Shown: piece after piece, positions 36,980-45,346 of the stretch | Layout: every line of letters starts with the position of its first letter | Position numbering within the stretch: the stretch's first letter is position 1 | Source of the DNA: Isoptericola variabilis 225 | Lineage (GTDB): Bacteria; Actinomycetota; Actinomycetes; Actinomycetales; Cellulomonadaceae | DNA length: 64,000 nt | Reading direction: 5' to 3' | Assembly: GCF_000215105.1 (NCBI RefSeq) | Contig: NC_015588.1 | Coordinates: 2,170,001-2,234,000, forward strand | Translations under genes and position numbers: made by a program | Notes under the pieces: model-generated | The model's input: the letters and a program-made list of their open reading frames with translations, nothing else | Databases searched by the model: none | Told to the model about the DNA's origin: nothing

Positions 36980-38176
36980 ATGCGTGCGGTGATCGTGGGC
37001 GGAGGTATCGCGGGGCCGGCGACGGCGATGGCGTTGCAGGCCGTGGGGATCGAACCCCTTCTGCTGGATGCGAACCCGGCCGACAGGGGCGAGGCCGGGT
37101 CGTGGTTCACCATCGCAGCCAACGGGGTCGCCGCACTCGACGCGATAGGGGCGCTGGAGCACGTTCGTGGGCTCGGAGTACCCACCGATCGGAACGTCAT
37201 GGTGAGCGCATCGGGACGCGCCCTCGGTGTCATCCCCTTGGGGTCCCCACGCGAGGACGGCATGGTGGCGCTGTCGTTCAAGCGAACGCGACTGGCCGCA
37301 GCCCTGACGGACCTGGCACGGCAGCGGGGCATCGAGGTGCGCTCACAGTCACGCGTGACCGGCGCATCCACGGACGATCGCGGAGCCAGCGTCACACTGG
37401 AATCAGGCGAGACGATCGCCGGGGACCTCGTGATCGGGGCCGATGGGATCAACTCGGTGGTACGTTCCGCGATCGACCCACAAGCGCCGACGAGGCGTTA
37501 CATGGGGCTGGCCAACTTCGGCGGGATCACGGAGAGCACCGCGCTCGCGGAAAGCCTGGAACCAGGCGCGTGGCGACTGGTCTTCGGCAGGCGCGCGTTC
37601 TTCGGCGCACTGCCGACCCCGGCCGGTGATGTCGTATGGTTCGTCAACGTCCCACGACAGCCCGTCTCACGCCAGGAACGGGCCACCACTCCCCCGGCGG
37701 TCTGGCAGACGTTGCTCGCCGACCTCGCCGCCGCGGACCCCGGCCCGTTCCACGACCTCATCACCACCGGCCGACTCGAACTCGCCGGCGACAACACCTA
37801 CGACCTGCCCCACGTCCCCACCTGGCACCGAGGACGCCTCGGACTCGTCGGTGACGCGATCCACGCGCCCGCCCCGAGCTCAGGCCAAGGCGCCTCGATG
37901 GCACTGGAAGATGCCGTCGTCCTCGCTTCCTGCCTCCACGCGGCGACCACGCCCGAGCGTGCTTTCGCCACCTTCGAGCAGCAGCGACGCAGCCGGGTCG
38001 AACGCATCGTCGCCGAAGGAGCACGGTCAAGCAGTTCCAAGACAGCCGGCCCCGTGCAACGCATCGTGCAAGATGCCATCCTGCGCATCGTCTTCCACCG
38101 CATCGCCACACGAGGCACGCAGGCCTGGATCACCGACCATCGCGTCACCCTCCCCGCTGACGTCGCACGACCCTGA
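36980..38176 (+). CDS. FAD-dependent aromatic-ring-type monooxygenase
   Basis: A 398-residue group A flavoprotein hydroxylase. The FAD Rossmann motif AVIVGGGIAGPATAMALQAVGIEPLLLDA is at the N-terminus, the DG motif is DLVIGADGINSVVR (near residue 155), and the GD motif is RLGLVGDAIHAPAPSSGQGASMALEDAVVL (near 290). Relatives hydroxylate aromatic metabolites, urate or antibiotics (TetX, Rox); the substrate is unknown. Codon use is less GC-rich at third positions than in neighbouring core genes, and it lies between a miniature element and an insertion sequence, so it is probably acquired. An operator-like inverted repeat lies just upstream. Confidence 0.9.
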   Translation: MRAVIVGGGIAGPATAMALQAVGIEPLLLDANPADRGEAGSWFTIAANGVAALDAIGALEHVRGLGVPTDRNVMVSASGRALGVIPLGSPREDGMVALSFKRTRLAAALTDLARQRGIEVRSQSRVTGASTDDRGASVTLESGETIAGDLVIGADGINSVVRSAIDPQAPTRRYMGLANFGGITESTALAESLEPGAWRLVFGRRAFFGALPTPAGDVVWFVNVPRQPVSRQERATTPPAVWQTLLADLAAADPGPFHDLITTGRLELAGDNTYDLPHVPTWHRGRLGLVGDAIHAPAPSSGQGASMALEDAVVLASCLHAATTPERAFATFEQQRRSRVERIVAEGARSSSSKTAGPVQRIVQDAILRIVFHRIATRGTQAWITDHRVTLPADVARP

Positions 38177-38318
38177 CGTCGCTGCAGTCGCCCCGAACTG
38201 GTTCGCGATAGCCGACACCGGCGCATTTCACGGAACCTGGCTCCGTTCGACGCACCCACTCCTAGGCTGGGTGTGCGGAGGAAGCGACCTGAAACCGGCT
38301 CTTCGCAGATGAGGGGGG

Positions 38319-39650
38319 TTACGGTGTGATTCCTCCGGCGACGAGGAGCATGCGGAGGCGGTAGTTGTCGCGGTTGCGGAAGCCGCGGGCGATGCGGCGG
38401 GCGAGCTCGATGATCCCGTTGATGGCCTCGGTGCCGCCGTTGGATGAGCGGCCGGTGTCGAAGTAGGCGAGGAACGCGGTGCGCCACTTGCGCAGGGTGC
38501 GTCCGAGGCGGGCGATCTCGGGGATCGGGCATGACGGCAAGGACGCCAGGACGCGCTCGGCCAGCCGGCGCCCGTGGGTCAGGTCCTTGCTCCGATAGGC
38601 GGTGCGGACCTCCTGGGCGGCCTGCCACGCGACCAGGACTTCCTCGTGGGCATCGTGGGCAGCGATGGCCCGGTTCAACCTGTTGATCTGTCGGTCGGTG
38701 AGGCGTTCGGGGGCGGCGCGCAGGATGTTGCGGATGCCGTAGAGCGGGTCGCCCTTGCGGCCTCGGTGCCCCAGGGTCTGCTGCTGGACCCGGCGGCGGA
38801 CCTCGTCGATCGCCTGGCCCGCGAGCTTGACCACGTGGAACGCGTCCAGCACCGCAGTCGCGTCCTCGAGCCGGTCGTCGATCGCGTTCTTGTAGCCGTG
38901 GAACGGGTCCAGGGTCGCGATCTGCACCCGGCCGCGGAACTCGGCCCCGCGCTCGTCCAGCCAGGAGGCGTAGACCGTGCCGGAACGGCCGGGCACCAGG
39001 TCCAGCAGCCGGGCGTGGGTGTTGCCCTCGCCGTCGCGGGTCAGGTCGACCATCCCGGTCAGCTCCTTGGGCCCACGGTCCTTCGGGCTGACGTGATGCC
39101 ACACGTGCTCGTCTACCCCGAGGGTCGTGACCGCTTCGAAGCGGGACTCGTCGTCGGCTGCATCGGCGAGTACGGGTCGGATCGCGTTCCAGCACGTCCA
39201 CCAGGACACCCCGGGCTGGCGGGCCAGTCCTGCGACCGACGCGTTCTCGGACCGCAGCTGGGCGATCGCCCACCGGGTCGCGCGCGACGTGAGCACGGCC
39301 CGCGGGGCGGCGATCTGAGCGTCCTGCTCGGTGAACGACCCGACCTCGCAGCCCGGATCCGGACAGGCCCACCGCCGCTTGCGCCACCGCAACCGGACCG
39401 GGCGCCCGAACGCCGGGGCATCGATCAGCTCGACCACCCGGCGGCCCTTCGACGCGGCGACCACGCCGCAGGCCGGGCAGCCCATCAGCCCGGGCGCCGA
39501 CTCGACGACCACGAACACGACGTCGTCGTCACGCTCGACGCCGATCACGTGCAACGACTCGAGCCCGACCAGCAGATCACAGCGCACGCAGTACGGATCA
39601 GCGGATCTTGGATCAGGGCAGCAGGACACACAGGCCGTAGGCTCGGACAC
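38319..39650 (-). CDS. ISL3 family transposase, copy 1
   Basis: A 443-residue intact DDE transposase. The N-terminal zinc-finger region has CVSCCPDP, CVRCDLLVGLE and GCPACGVVA, then a second finger (WACPDPGCEVGSF) and a helix-turn-helix region (ASVAGLARQPGVSWWTCWNAI). The catalytic core includes TLGVDEHVWH, TLDPFHGYKNAIDDRLEDATAVLDAFHVVKL and SSNGGTEAINGIIEL. It starts at GTG 39650, which directly abuts the inverted-repeat leader at 39651-39706. No Shine-Dalgarno sequence is visible outside that structure. Confidence 0.92.
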   Translation of the reverse strand: MSEPTACVSCCPDPRSADPYCVRCDLLVGLESLHVIGVERDDDVVFVVVESAPGLMGCPACGVVAASKGRRVVELIDAPAFGRPVRLRWRKRRWACPDPGCEVGSFTEQDAQIAAPRAVLTSRATRWAIAQLRSENASVAGLARQPGVSWWTCWNAIRPVLADAADDESRFEAVTTLGVDEHVWHHVSPKDRGPKELTGMVDLTRDGEGNTHARLLDLVPGRSGTVYASWLDERGAEFRGRVQIATLDPFHGYKNAIDDRLEDATAVLDAFHVVKLAGQAIDEVRRRVQQQTLGHRGRKGDPLYGIRNILRAAPERLTDRQINRLNRAIAAHDAHEEVLVAWQAAQEVRTAYRSKDLTHGRRLAERVLASLPSCPIPEIARLGRTLRKWRTAFLAYFDTGRSSNGGTEAINGIIELARRIARGFRNRDNYRLRMLLVAGGITP

Positions 39651-39706
39651 GTCGAGGCCTCTCGGGAACAGGATGCTTGGTCGCTCCCGATCCTGGAGGC
39701 CTCGAC
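39651..39706 (-). promoter_or_regulatory. Inverted-repeat leader at the transposase start, ISL3 copy 1
   Basis: Outer arms GTCGAGGCCTC and GAGGCCTCGAC pair perfectly. On the transposase strand the loop carries AGCGACCAAGCA. The structure ends exactly at the GTG start codon. The same core and layout occur in copies 2 and 3. Confidence 0.7.
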
Positions 39707-39846
39707 CCCTACCCCGACGTCACCACTACGCCCGGCGTGTCACCGGCCCCCCTCATCTGCGAAGAGCCCTGAAGGCTCTTCGGACTTTCGGGTGGGTTGA
39801 GGGTGTGACGCGACGCGCCGCGTAGAGGCGATGCGGGGAGATAGGG

Positions 39847-39903
39847 GTCGAGGTCCTCAGGATCAGTAGCGACCAAGCAACTGACGTATCCGAGGACCTC
39901 GAC
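39847..39903 (+). promoter_or_regulatory. Inverted-repeat leader at the transposase start, ISL3 copy 2
   Basis: Outer arms GTCGAGGTCCTC and GAGGACCTCGAC are perfect complements. An inner stem TCAGT/ACTGA holds the loop AGCGACCAAGCA. The structure ends one base before the GTG start at 39905. Confidence 0.7.
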
Positions 39904-39904
39904 G

Positions 39905-41240
39905 GTGGACCACCCTACGTCGTGCTGCGCTGCGCGCGGCACGTCCTACTGCCCTTCCTGCGACGAGCTGTTCGGCATCGACGGCCTGCACGTGACCGCG
40001 GTTCGTCGCCGTGACCAGAGTCTCGTCGTCACGGTCGAGACCGCCCCGCAGATCGAGGGCTGCCGCAGGTGCGGGGTGGTGGCCGTGGGCCACGGGCGCC
40101 GGGTCCGGCGCCTGCACGACGCCCCAGCCTTCGGCACGCCGGTGATCGTGGTGTGGCGGCGGCGCAGGTGGCGCTGCCCCGACCCGGACTGCCCGGCCGG
40201 CACGTTCGCCGAGGCCGTCCCCGACCTGGTGGTCGGCGGGGCAAAGCTGACGACCCGGGCGATCTGGTGGGCGATCAACCAGCTGCGCCGCGAGCACGCC
40301 TCCGGTCGCGGGGATCGCCCGCCAGCTCGGCGTGGACTGGCACACCCTGTGGAAGGCCGTCGAACCGGTCCTGGACGACCTCGCCACCGACGAGTCCCGC
40401 TTCACCGGCGTGACGGTCCTGGGCGTGGACGAGCACGTGTGGCACCACACCCCGCACCGGACCAAGGAGAAGGGCCCGAAGGAGATGACCGGCATAGTCG
40501 ACCTGACCCGCGACGACAAGGGCCGCACCCGCGCGAGGTTGCTCGACCTCGTCCCAGGGCGGTCGGGAAAGGTCTACGAGACCTGGCTCAAGGACCGCGG
40601 GGAGGCGTTCACGGCATGCGTGAAGGTCGCCACCCTCGACCCGTTCCGCGGGTACCAGAACGCGATCGACGCCGAGCTCGAGGACGCCGCCGCGGTCCTG
40701 GACGCCTTCCACGTGACTAAGCTCGGGGTCGACGTGGTCGACGAGGTCCGCCGCCGCGTCCAGCAGGACACCACCGGTCACCGCGGCCGCCGGGACGACC
40801 CGCTGTACAAGGTCCGCAACGTCCTGCGCGCCGGCGCCGACCGCCTCACCCAGCGGCAGTGGGACCGCCTCGAGCGCTACCTTCCGGCCGGTGACCCGCA
40901 CGGTGAGGTCTTCCTCGCCTGGCAGTGCTACCAGCGCCTGCGCTCGGTCTACCACCAGGTCGACCTGACCGCGGCGAAGAGAACCGCCGAGCAGATCGTC
41001 GACACCTTCCACACCTGCCCCGTCCCCGAGGTCGCCCGCCTCGGCCGCACCCTGCGCCGCTGGAAGGAGCAGTTCCTCGGCTACTTCACCACCAACCGCT
41101 CGACGAACGGCGGTACCGAGGCCCTCAACGGCGTCATCGAGCTCCACCGCCGCATCGCCCGCGGCTTCCGCAACAAGGACAACTACCGCCTACGAATGCT
41201 CCTCGTCGGAGGAGGACTCACCCACCAAAAACTCCGATGA
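39905..41240 (+). pseudogene. ISL3 family transposase, copy 2, single-base frameshift
   Basis: The N-terminal part from GTG 39905 (zinc fingers YCPSCDELFGIDGLHV, CRRCGVVAVGHG and RWRCPDPDCPAGTF) reads to REHAS at about 40300. There one extra base (region TCCGGTCGCG, 40301-40310) shifts the frame. In the next frame the protein continues VAGIARQLGVDWHTLWKAV, TVLGVDEHVWHH and LDAFHVTKLGVDVVDEVRRRVQQD through STNGGTEALNGVIELHRR to the stop at 41240. Copies 1 and 3 are continuous at this point, so this is a disabling mutation or sequencing error rather than programmed frameshifting. Confidence 0.85.
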
Positions 41241-41243
41241 GCC

Positions 41244-41537
41244 CGTCTACGTCGAGCTACCCGGGGGGCACCACACCTTGGACCGGTTCGATTCACTACG
41301 CTGCTCAGCCTTGACTGACGGCGTTAATGACTTTCTGCAGCGAGCTTTGGGGTGACCAACAGGCCACTGCAGGCTCAGAAGCGCCTAAGGGATGTCCTTC
41401 GCGGTGTCACTTAGCCACAGAGCGAGGGCATCGAGCCGCGCCAGGCCGAGGTTCGCTCTCTCAATGAGGTTGTCGCTCGGAATGCTCCGCTAGCCGCCGC
41501 TGATCCGGATGAGATATCAGACATCATGGACACGCCC
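41244..41537. other. Gap between ISL3 copy 2 and the IS3 element, nothing recognised
   Basis: About 290 bases with noticeably lower GC than the chromosome. Short frames on both strands match nothing I can name, and there is no inverted repeat or tRNA-like sequence. Probably residual island DNA split by the two insertion sequences. Confidence 0.4.
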
Positions 41538-41572
41538 ATGGGGACTGCTGCACGAACGGGTGACAGGTTGGG

Positions 41573-42475
41573 TCACGCAGCCTGAGTGGCTGGCGCGGTC
41601 ATGATGGTCTCGAACTCGATGGGGGTCAACCGCCCGAGAGTGGCCTGTCGACGGCGTCGGTGGTAGGTCCGTTCAATCCAGGTCACCATCGCGATCCGCA
41701 GCTCCTCGCAGGTGGCCCAGAGACGGCGATCCAGGACGTTCTTCTGCAGCAGTGCGAAGAAGCTCTCCATGGCGGCGTTGTCCCCGGCCGCGCCGACGCG
41801 GCCCATCGAGCCGACCATGCCGTGACGGTTGAGGGCACGCACGAATTTCCTGCTCCGAAACTGGGAGCCTCTGTCCGTGTGGACCACGCAGCCGGCGACA
41901 TCGCCGCGCCGAGCGACCGCGTTGTTCAGCGCCGCGACGGCCAAGCGAGACTTCATCCGCGAGTCGATGGAGTAGCCCACGATCCGGTTGGAGTAGATGT
42001 CCTTGAACGCACAGACGTAGAGCTTGCCTTCCGCGGTCCGGTGTTCGGTGATGTCGCCGATCCAGAGCTCGTTCGGCCCATCTGCGCTGAACTCGTGCCG
42101 GATCACGCCGTGCTTGTCGACCACCGCGCACAGGTCGTCGTGGACCGGCGGGCCGGGCTTCTTCGCCTTGCCTCGCTTGGGCTTGCCGAACGCCGACCAC
42201 CAGCCCAGCTGCGAGCAGATCCGCCACGCGGTCCGCTCGGCCATCGGCTCACCGGCGTCACGTGCTTCGTCGACGAGGAACCGGTAGCCGAACTCGGGGT
42301 CGTCCTTGTGCGCGTCGAACAGAGCGTTCGCCCGGTACGCCTCGGTCAGCTCGGCCTCGGTGACCGGTTCCCTCAGCCAGCGGTAGTAGGGCTGGCGAGC
42401 GATCTTGAGCACCCGGCACGTCACCGTGACGGGGATCCCGTCAACGGCCAGCTCGCGGACGAGCGGGTACATCAT
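41573..42475 (-). CDS. IS3 family transposase OrfB (DDE integrase domain)
   Basis: 300 residues. An N-terminal HTH_21-like part (CRVLKIARQPYYRWLREPV) precedes the rve core: IGDITEHRTAEGKLYVCAFKDIYSNRIVGYSI contains the first Asp, CVVHTDRGSQFRS the second, and DNAAMESFFALLQKNV the Glu of the DDE triad. ATG 42475 overlaps the orfA stop as ATGA. The run GGAAAATGATG at the overlap includes A-AAA, a usual site for -1 frameshifting to make the OrfAB transposase. Confidence 0.93.
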   Translation of the reverse strand: MMYPLVRELAVDGIPVTVTCRVLKIARQPYYRWLREPVTEAELTEAYRANALFDAHKDDPEFGYRFLVDEARDAGEPMAERTAWRICSQLGWWSAFGKPKRGKAKKPGPPVHDDLCAVVDKHGVIRHEFSADGPNELWIGDITEHRTAEGKLYVCAFKDIYSNRIVGYSIDSRMKSRLAVAALNNAVARRGDVAGCVVHTDRGSQFRSRKFVRALNRHGMVGSMGRVGAAGDNAAMESFFALLQKNVLDRRLWATCEELRIAMVTWIERTYHRRRRQATLGRLTPIEFETIMTAPATQAA

Positions 42476-42774
42476 TTTCCCGGCAGGTTGGCCTGTGACA
42501 GGTAGGCAGCCGCCCGGCGCAGGACCTCGTTCTCCTGCTCCAGGAGCCGGATCCTCTTCCTCGCTTCACGCAGCTCGGCGTTCTCAGTCGCGGTCGTGCC
42601 GGGCTTGGTGCCGTCCTCGACGTCGGCGGTCTTCAGCCAGTTCGTCAGGCACGACTCGCTGATGCCGAAGTCGGCAGCGATCTGCTTGAGGTGGACGCCC
42701 GGCTCACGGTTCCTCGCGACGCGGACGACGTCGTCGCGGAACTCCTTGGGGTACGGCTTCGGCACAGTGCACAT
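42472..42774 (-). CDS. IS3 family transposase OrfA (helix-turn-helix)
   Basis: 100 residues from ATG 42774 (MCTVPKPYPKEFRDDVVRVARNREPGV). The DNA-binding helix-turn-helix is HLKQIAADFGISESCLTNWLKTADV, followed by a leucine-rich coiled coil (AELREARKRIRLLEQENEVLRRAAAYL) used for multimerisation. It overlaps orfB by four bases and probably supplies the N-terminus of the fusion transposase. Confidence 0.92.
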   Translation of the reverse strand: MCTVPKPYPKEFRDDVVRVARNREPGVHLKQIAADFGISESCLTNWLKTADVEDGTKPGTTATENAELREARKRIRLLEQENEVLRRAAAYLSQANLPGK

Positions 42775-42838
42775 CCTTCCAGCAGTGCTCCTCAGCACCA
42801 CAGATCAGATGTCACCTGTGCGTGCAGCAGTCCCATGC

Positions 42839-43405
42839 TCATGTGGCTTCTGGTGTCGGGATGCTGTCGGTGAGCAGGTGCGCGAGCAGCAGTTTGATGA
42901 CGAGCAGCGGCGCGATCCAGGCCAGCGCGTCCTCCGTCGGCGCAGTGACGATGGTCCACGTGATCAGCGCGGCGGCGCAGGCGAAAGCCACTGGCCGACG
43001 GAGCGCGAGCGGCGTCGACGTGATCAGCAGCGCAGATACGACCAGGCCCAGGTAGAGGACGGCGCTTGCCGACCAGGTCTGTGCGGGGAAGAGCAGGGCG
43101 ACGACGAACGGGTGCACGTGCGCTGCGACGAACAGCACGGAGCGCCGTCGCCAGTGCGGGCCGCGATGGAAGCGTCGTGCCGCTGCCCGTGTGGCGTTGA
43201 CGACGACACCGCCGGCGATGTCGAATCCGAGCACGGCGAGGACGAGCACGTGCGCGGCCCCGTATCCGGAGACGATTCCGCCTGCTGTCGCAGCCGCAGC
43301 TCCCATCAGGGCAGCACCGTATCCGAGCGCGAGCTCCGGCCTCGTCGCGTGCGGCGCGACGAGCAGCGCGTTGACTCGCCCGAACGCGGAGAGTCTGTCG
43401 TTCAT
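42839..43405 (-). CDS. Integral membrane protein of unknown function
   Basis: A 188-residue protein with about five hydrophobic helices (ALGYGAALMGAAAATAGGIVSGYG, AAHVLVLAVLGFDIAGGVVV, SVLFVAAHVHPFVVALLF, ASAVLYLGLVVSALLIT, AFACAAALITWTIVTAP). A conserved-looking polar pair (FDIAGG, HVHPF) lies in the membrane part. I do not recognise the family with confidence. ATG 43405 overlaps the upstream nucleotidyltransferase-like gene as ATGA, so translation is coupled. It is the last gene of the operon starting at the marR-like gene; the IS3 element ends four bases past its stop. Confidence 0.65.
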   Translation of the reverse strand: MNDRLSAFGRVNALLVAPHATRPELALGYGAALMGAAAATAGGIVSGYGAAHVLVLAVLGFDIAGGVVVNATRAAARRFHRGPHWRRRSVLFVAAHVHPFVVALLFPAQTWSASAVLYLGLVVSALLITSTPLALRRPVAFACAAALITWTIVTAPTEDALAWIAPLLVIKLLLAHLLTDSIPTPEAT

Positions 43406-44064
43406 GATGCGTTGGGCCCTTCGTCGTGGGTCGCGGACTCGGATCTCCGGCGGTTCAACCACTCCTGAAGCTCCATCTCCGAGCGGACGGCGTCCTGGAT
43501 GACGGCTTCATAGATCAGGTATCCGGGGACGGGGTCATCGCCTGTGCCACGCGTTCGGGCCGAGCGCTTCAAGGCGAGGATGACGGTCCGGGATTCGTCG
43601 GTCACGAGCGGTGCGAAGCGGCGGAGATGCTCGAGGTCGGGTTGGCGTTCGGGCTCGTCGACGAACCACAGATCCGCGGTCCACAGCTTCTCGCGCGGCG
43701 ACATGATCTCCAGCCCCAGGTAGAAGCCGTCCGGGTATCGCGGGTCGGTGTTCCATCGGCCGGTGTCGTCCCGGATCACGACCTGCCGCACGTCCTCGTG
43801 CGTGGCGAGCTCCGCCCCCAGAGAGGTGATGCGTCCGATGGTCTCCTCGTTCAGCGCCACGCACGAGATGGTGATGTCGATGTCCCGCCGATCGATCACG
43901 CCCAGGCCGGCGGCGCCGACCACGACCGGAGCGCCGACGCGCTCCAGCCGGCGCCACAGGCCCAGGCGCTCACACATCGCCCATGCCTCCTGGTCGAGCC
44001 GCCTCGCCCGCTCCAGCAGATGCTCACCCTGGTGATCCGCCACCGCTCTACGCTTTTCGTGCAC
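43402..44064 (-). CDS. Nucleotidyltransferase-like protein of unknown target
   Basis: About 220 residues. The order helix, Gly-rich strand, then acidic pair (LWRRLERVGAPVVVGAAGLGVIDRRDIDITISC) looks like the hG..h..DxD core of minimal nucleotidyltransferases; a later Asp-rich strand is EKLWTADLWFVDEPE. Similar proteins are annotated only as hypothetical. GTG 44064, five bases after the lysE stop, is preferred; GTG 44043 is also possible. It is fourth-position cargo between an exporter and a membrane protein, so a role in metabolite or tRNA/protein modification is only a guess. Confidence 0.5.
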   Translation of the reverse strand: MHEKRRAVADHQGEHLLERARRLDQEAWAMCERLGLWRRLERVGAPVVVGAAGLGVIDRRDIDITISCVALNEETIGRITSLGAELATHEDVRQVVIRDDTGRWNTDPRYPDGFYLGLEIMSPREKLWTADLWFVDEPERQPDLEHLRRFAPLVTDESRTVILALKRSARTRGTGDDPVPGYLIYEAVIQDAVRSEMELQEWLNRRRSESATHDEGPNAS

Positions 44065-44069
44065 GCCGG

Positions 44070-44711
44070 TCAGCTCTTCGCGGGGGCGAGGGCGAGGGTC
44101 GCGCCCATGCCGACGAGCAACCCGCCGCCGGTCGCGCGCATCGTCGACACCCGACGCGGCGACGTCGCGAACCACTGACGCGCCGCGGAGGCCACCAGGG
44201 CCCAGCACGCATCGCAAGTGAACGCGATCGCCGTGAACACCAGCCCCAGGATCGCCATCTGCACCGCGACGGACCCGTTCTCCGGGCTGACAAACTGCGG
44301 GAGCACCGCCACGAAGAACACGATCGTCTTCGGATTCGTCACACCCACGATGAACCCCTCCCGCAGCACGCGCCACGACGACACCGTGCTCCGCCCTGTG
44401 GCGGCCATCGCCGCGGTGTCCACGCGCCGATGGCGGATCGCCTGCAGACCCAGATACACGAGATACCCCGCCCCCAGCAGCTTGACCACCAGGAACACCA
44501 TCGCGGATTGCGCGACGACGGCGCCGAGCCCCACGGACACCAGGAGAACAAGCGGTAGACCGCCGAGCTCGTTCCCGAGCACGCTCATCAGCCCGCCCCG
44601 CCGGCCCAGCGCCAGGGAGCGGCCGATGACGAACAGCACGCTCGGCCCCGGCACCACGATCAGCACGAACGACATCACGGCGAACGCTACAAGCGCGTGC
44701 ATATCCGGCAT
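44070..44711 (-). CDS. LysE/RhtB family amino-acid exporter
   Basis: A 213-residue transporter with six hydrophobic segments. Family marks are the N-terminal AFAVMSFVLIVVPGPSVLFVIGRSLALGRRGGLMSVLGNELGG, the VKLLGAGYLVYLGLQAIRHRR loop and the FIVGVTNPKTIVFFVAVLPQFVSPENG motif. It exports amino acids or small analogues. It lies directly downstream of a marR-like gene and is probably controlled by it. Confidence 0.93.
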   Translation of the reverse strand: MPDMHALVAFAVMSFVLIVVPGPSVLFVIGRSLALGRRGGLMSVLGNELGGLPLVLLVSVGLGAVVAQSAMVFLVVKLLGAGYLVYLGLQAIRHRRVDTAAMAATGRSTVSSWRVLREGFIVGVTNPKTIVFFVAVLPQFVSPENGSVAVQMAILGLVFTAIAFTCDACWALVASAARQWFATSPRRVSTMRATGGGLLVGMGATLALAPAKS

Positions 44712-44772
44712 CTACTTCTCCTCTACCTCTCCTCGCCCCGCGCGACTGCTTCGATGCGGCGGGGCTGTCATC

Positions 44773-45249
44773 TCAGGGGCTAGGCGTCCCGGGGTCCGCT
44801 GCCACTCGCCGAGTGTGTTCTTCCGCGCTGTTCGCCATCGCGGACAGGAGCCGTTCGAAGGCGAGGATCTGCTCGGCGTCGAACTCCTCCAGAAGCCGGT
44901 GCCCATCCTGCACGAGGGGTCCGTACATCCTCCAGAGGATTTCCTGCCCCTCCGGAGTCAACTCGACCAAGACCTTCCGACGGTCCGCTGGTGCCGGCCC
45001 ACGACGCACGAAACCGCGACGGGACAGGCGATCGACCAGCGTGGTCGTCGCCGCAGGCCGCAGCCCAATAGCCTTCGCCAACTCGCCCGAGGACATTGCG
45101 CCGTCCGTCAGCCAGTCCAGACACCGCAGCTCCGTCGCCCCAAGATCCAATGTGCGACCGACCGCGTCATCGAAGGCTTGCACCACCCGTTGATACCGCT
45201 GAACAGCGACGCCGAAAGCCTCCGCAGCCTCTTCTCGCGACGAGCCCAC
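44773..45249 (-). CDS. MarR family transcriptional regulator
   Basis: A 158-residue winged-helix protein: LGATELRCLDWLTDGAMSSGELAKAIGLRPAATTTLVDRLSRRGFVRRGPAPADRRKVLVELTPEGQEIL contains the recognition helix and the DxR wing (PADRRKV). The GTG start at 45249 has an ideal AAGGAGG site. A -10-like TATGAT occurs on the minus strand at 45287-45282. It heads the operon marR-lysE-nucleotidyltransferase-like-membrane protein. The third ISL3 copy begins 74 bases upstream and may affect the promoter. Confidence 0.92.
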   Translation of the reverse strand: MGSSREEAAEAFGVAVQRYQRVVQAFDDAVGRTLDLGATELRCLDWLTDGAMSSGELAKAIGLRPAATTTLVDRLSRRGFVRRGPAPADRRKVLVELTPEGQEILWRMYGPLVQDGHRLLEEFDAEQILAFERLLSAMANSAEEHTRRVAADPGTPSP

Positions 45250-45346
45250 CCCGGCCTCCTTCGACTGACGAATCTTTCGACGATCATAGTATCGGAGGGC
45301 GCTGCATGATGTGAAGAAGTCGGGCTCTTCGCCGATTCGGTGGGGA

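Larger units (their letters stand above)
38297..39768. mobile_element. ISL3-family insertion sequence, copy 1
   Basis: A 1,472-bp element bounded by 22-base perfect inverted repeats starting GGCTCTTCGCAGATGAGGGG (left 38297-38318, right 39747-39768). The flanking octamers CTGAAACC and CTGAAGGC agree at 6 of 8 bases, an eroded or coincidental target duplication. It carries one transposase gene on the minus strand and a hairpin leader. The right end lies five bases from the left end of copy 2. Confidence 0.88.
39774..41243. mobile_element. ISL3-family insertion sequence, copy 2 (transposase frameshifted)
   Basis: About 1,470 bp. The left end GGCTCTTCGGACTTTCGGG and the right end (read inward GGCTCATCGGAGTTTTTGG) are imperfect inverted repeats, about 22 of 30 matched. 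The left terminal 57 bases are identical to one end of the 99-bp miniature element at 36523. No target duplication is seen; left flank GCCCTGAA and right flank CGTCTACG differ, so one side may have been rearranged. Confidence 0.78.
41541..42834. mobile_element. IS3-family insertion sequence with ATG target duplication
   Basis: A 1,294-bp element. The ends are inverted repeats beginning GGGACTGCTGCACG on both sides and extending to GGTGACA with 23 of 25 matches. The base triplet ATG occurs directly outside both ends (41538-41540 and 42835-42837), the expected 3-bp target duplication. It carries the usual two overlapping frames, orfA and orfB, on the minus strand. Both are open, so the element may still be active. 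Confidence 0.9.

Noticed and set aside
37040..37060. tRNA T-arm-like GGGGATCGAACCCC in the flavin monooxygenase, considered as attL
   Set aside because: It is fully explained as coding sequence (VGIEPLL) in the conserved N-terminus and has no other tRNA parts around it.
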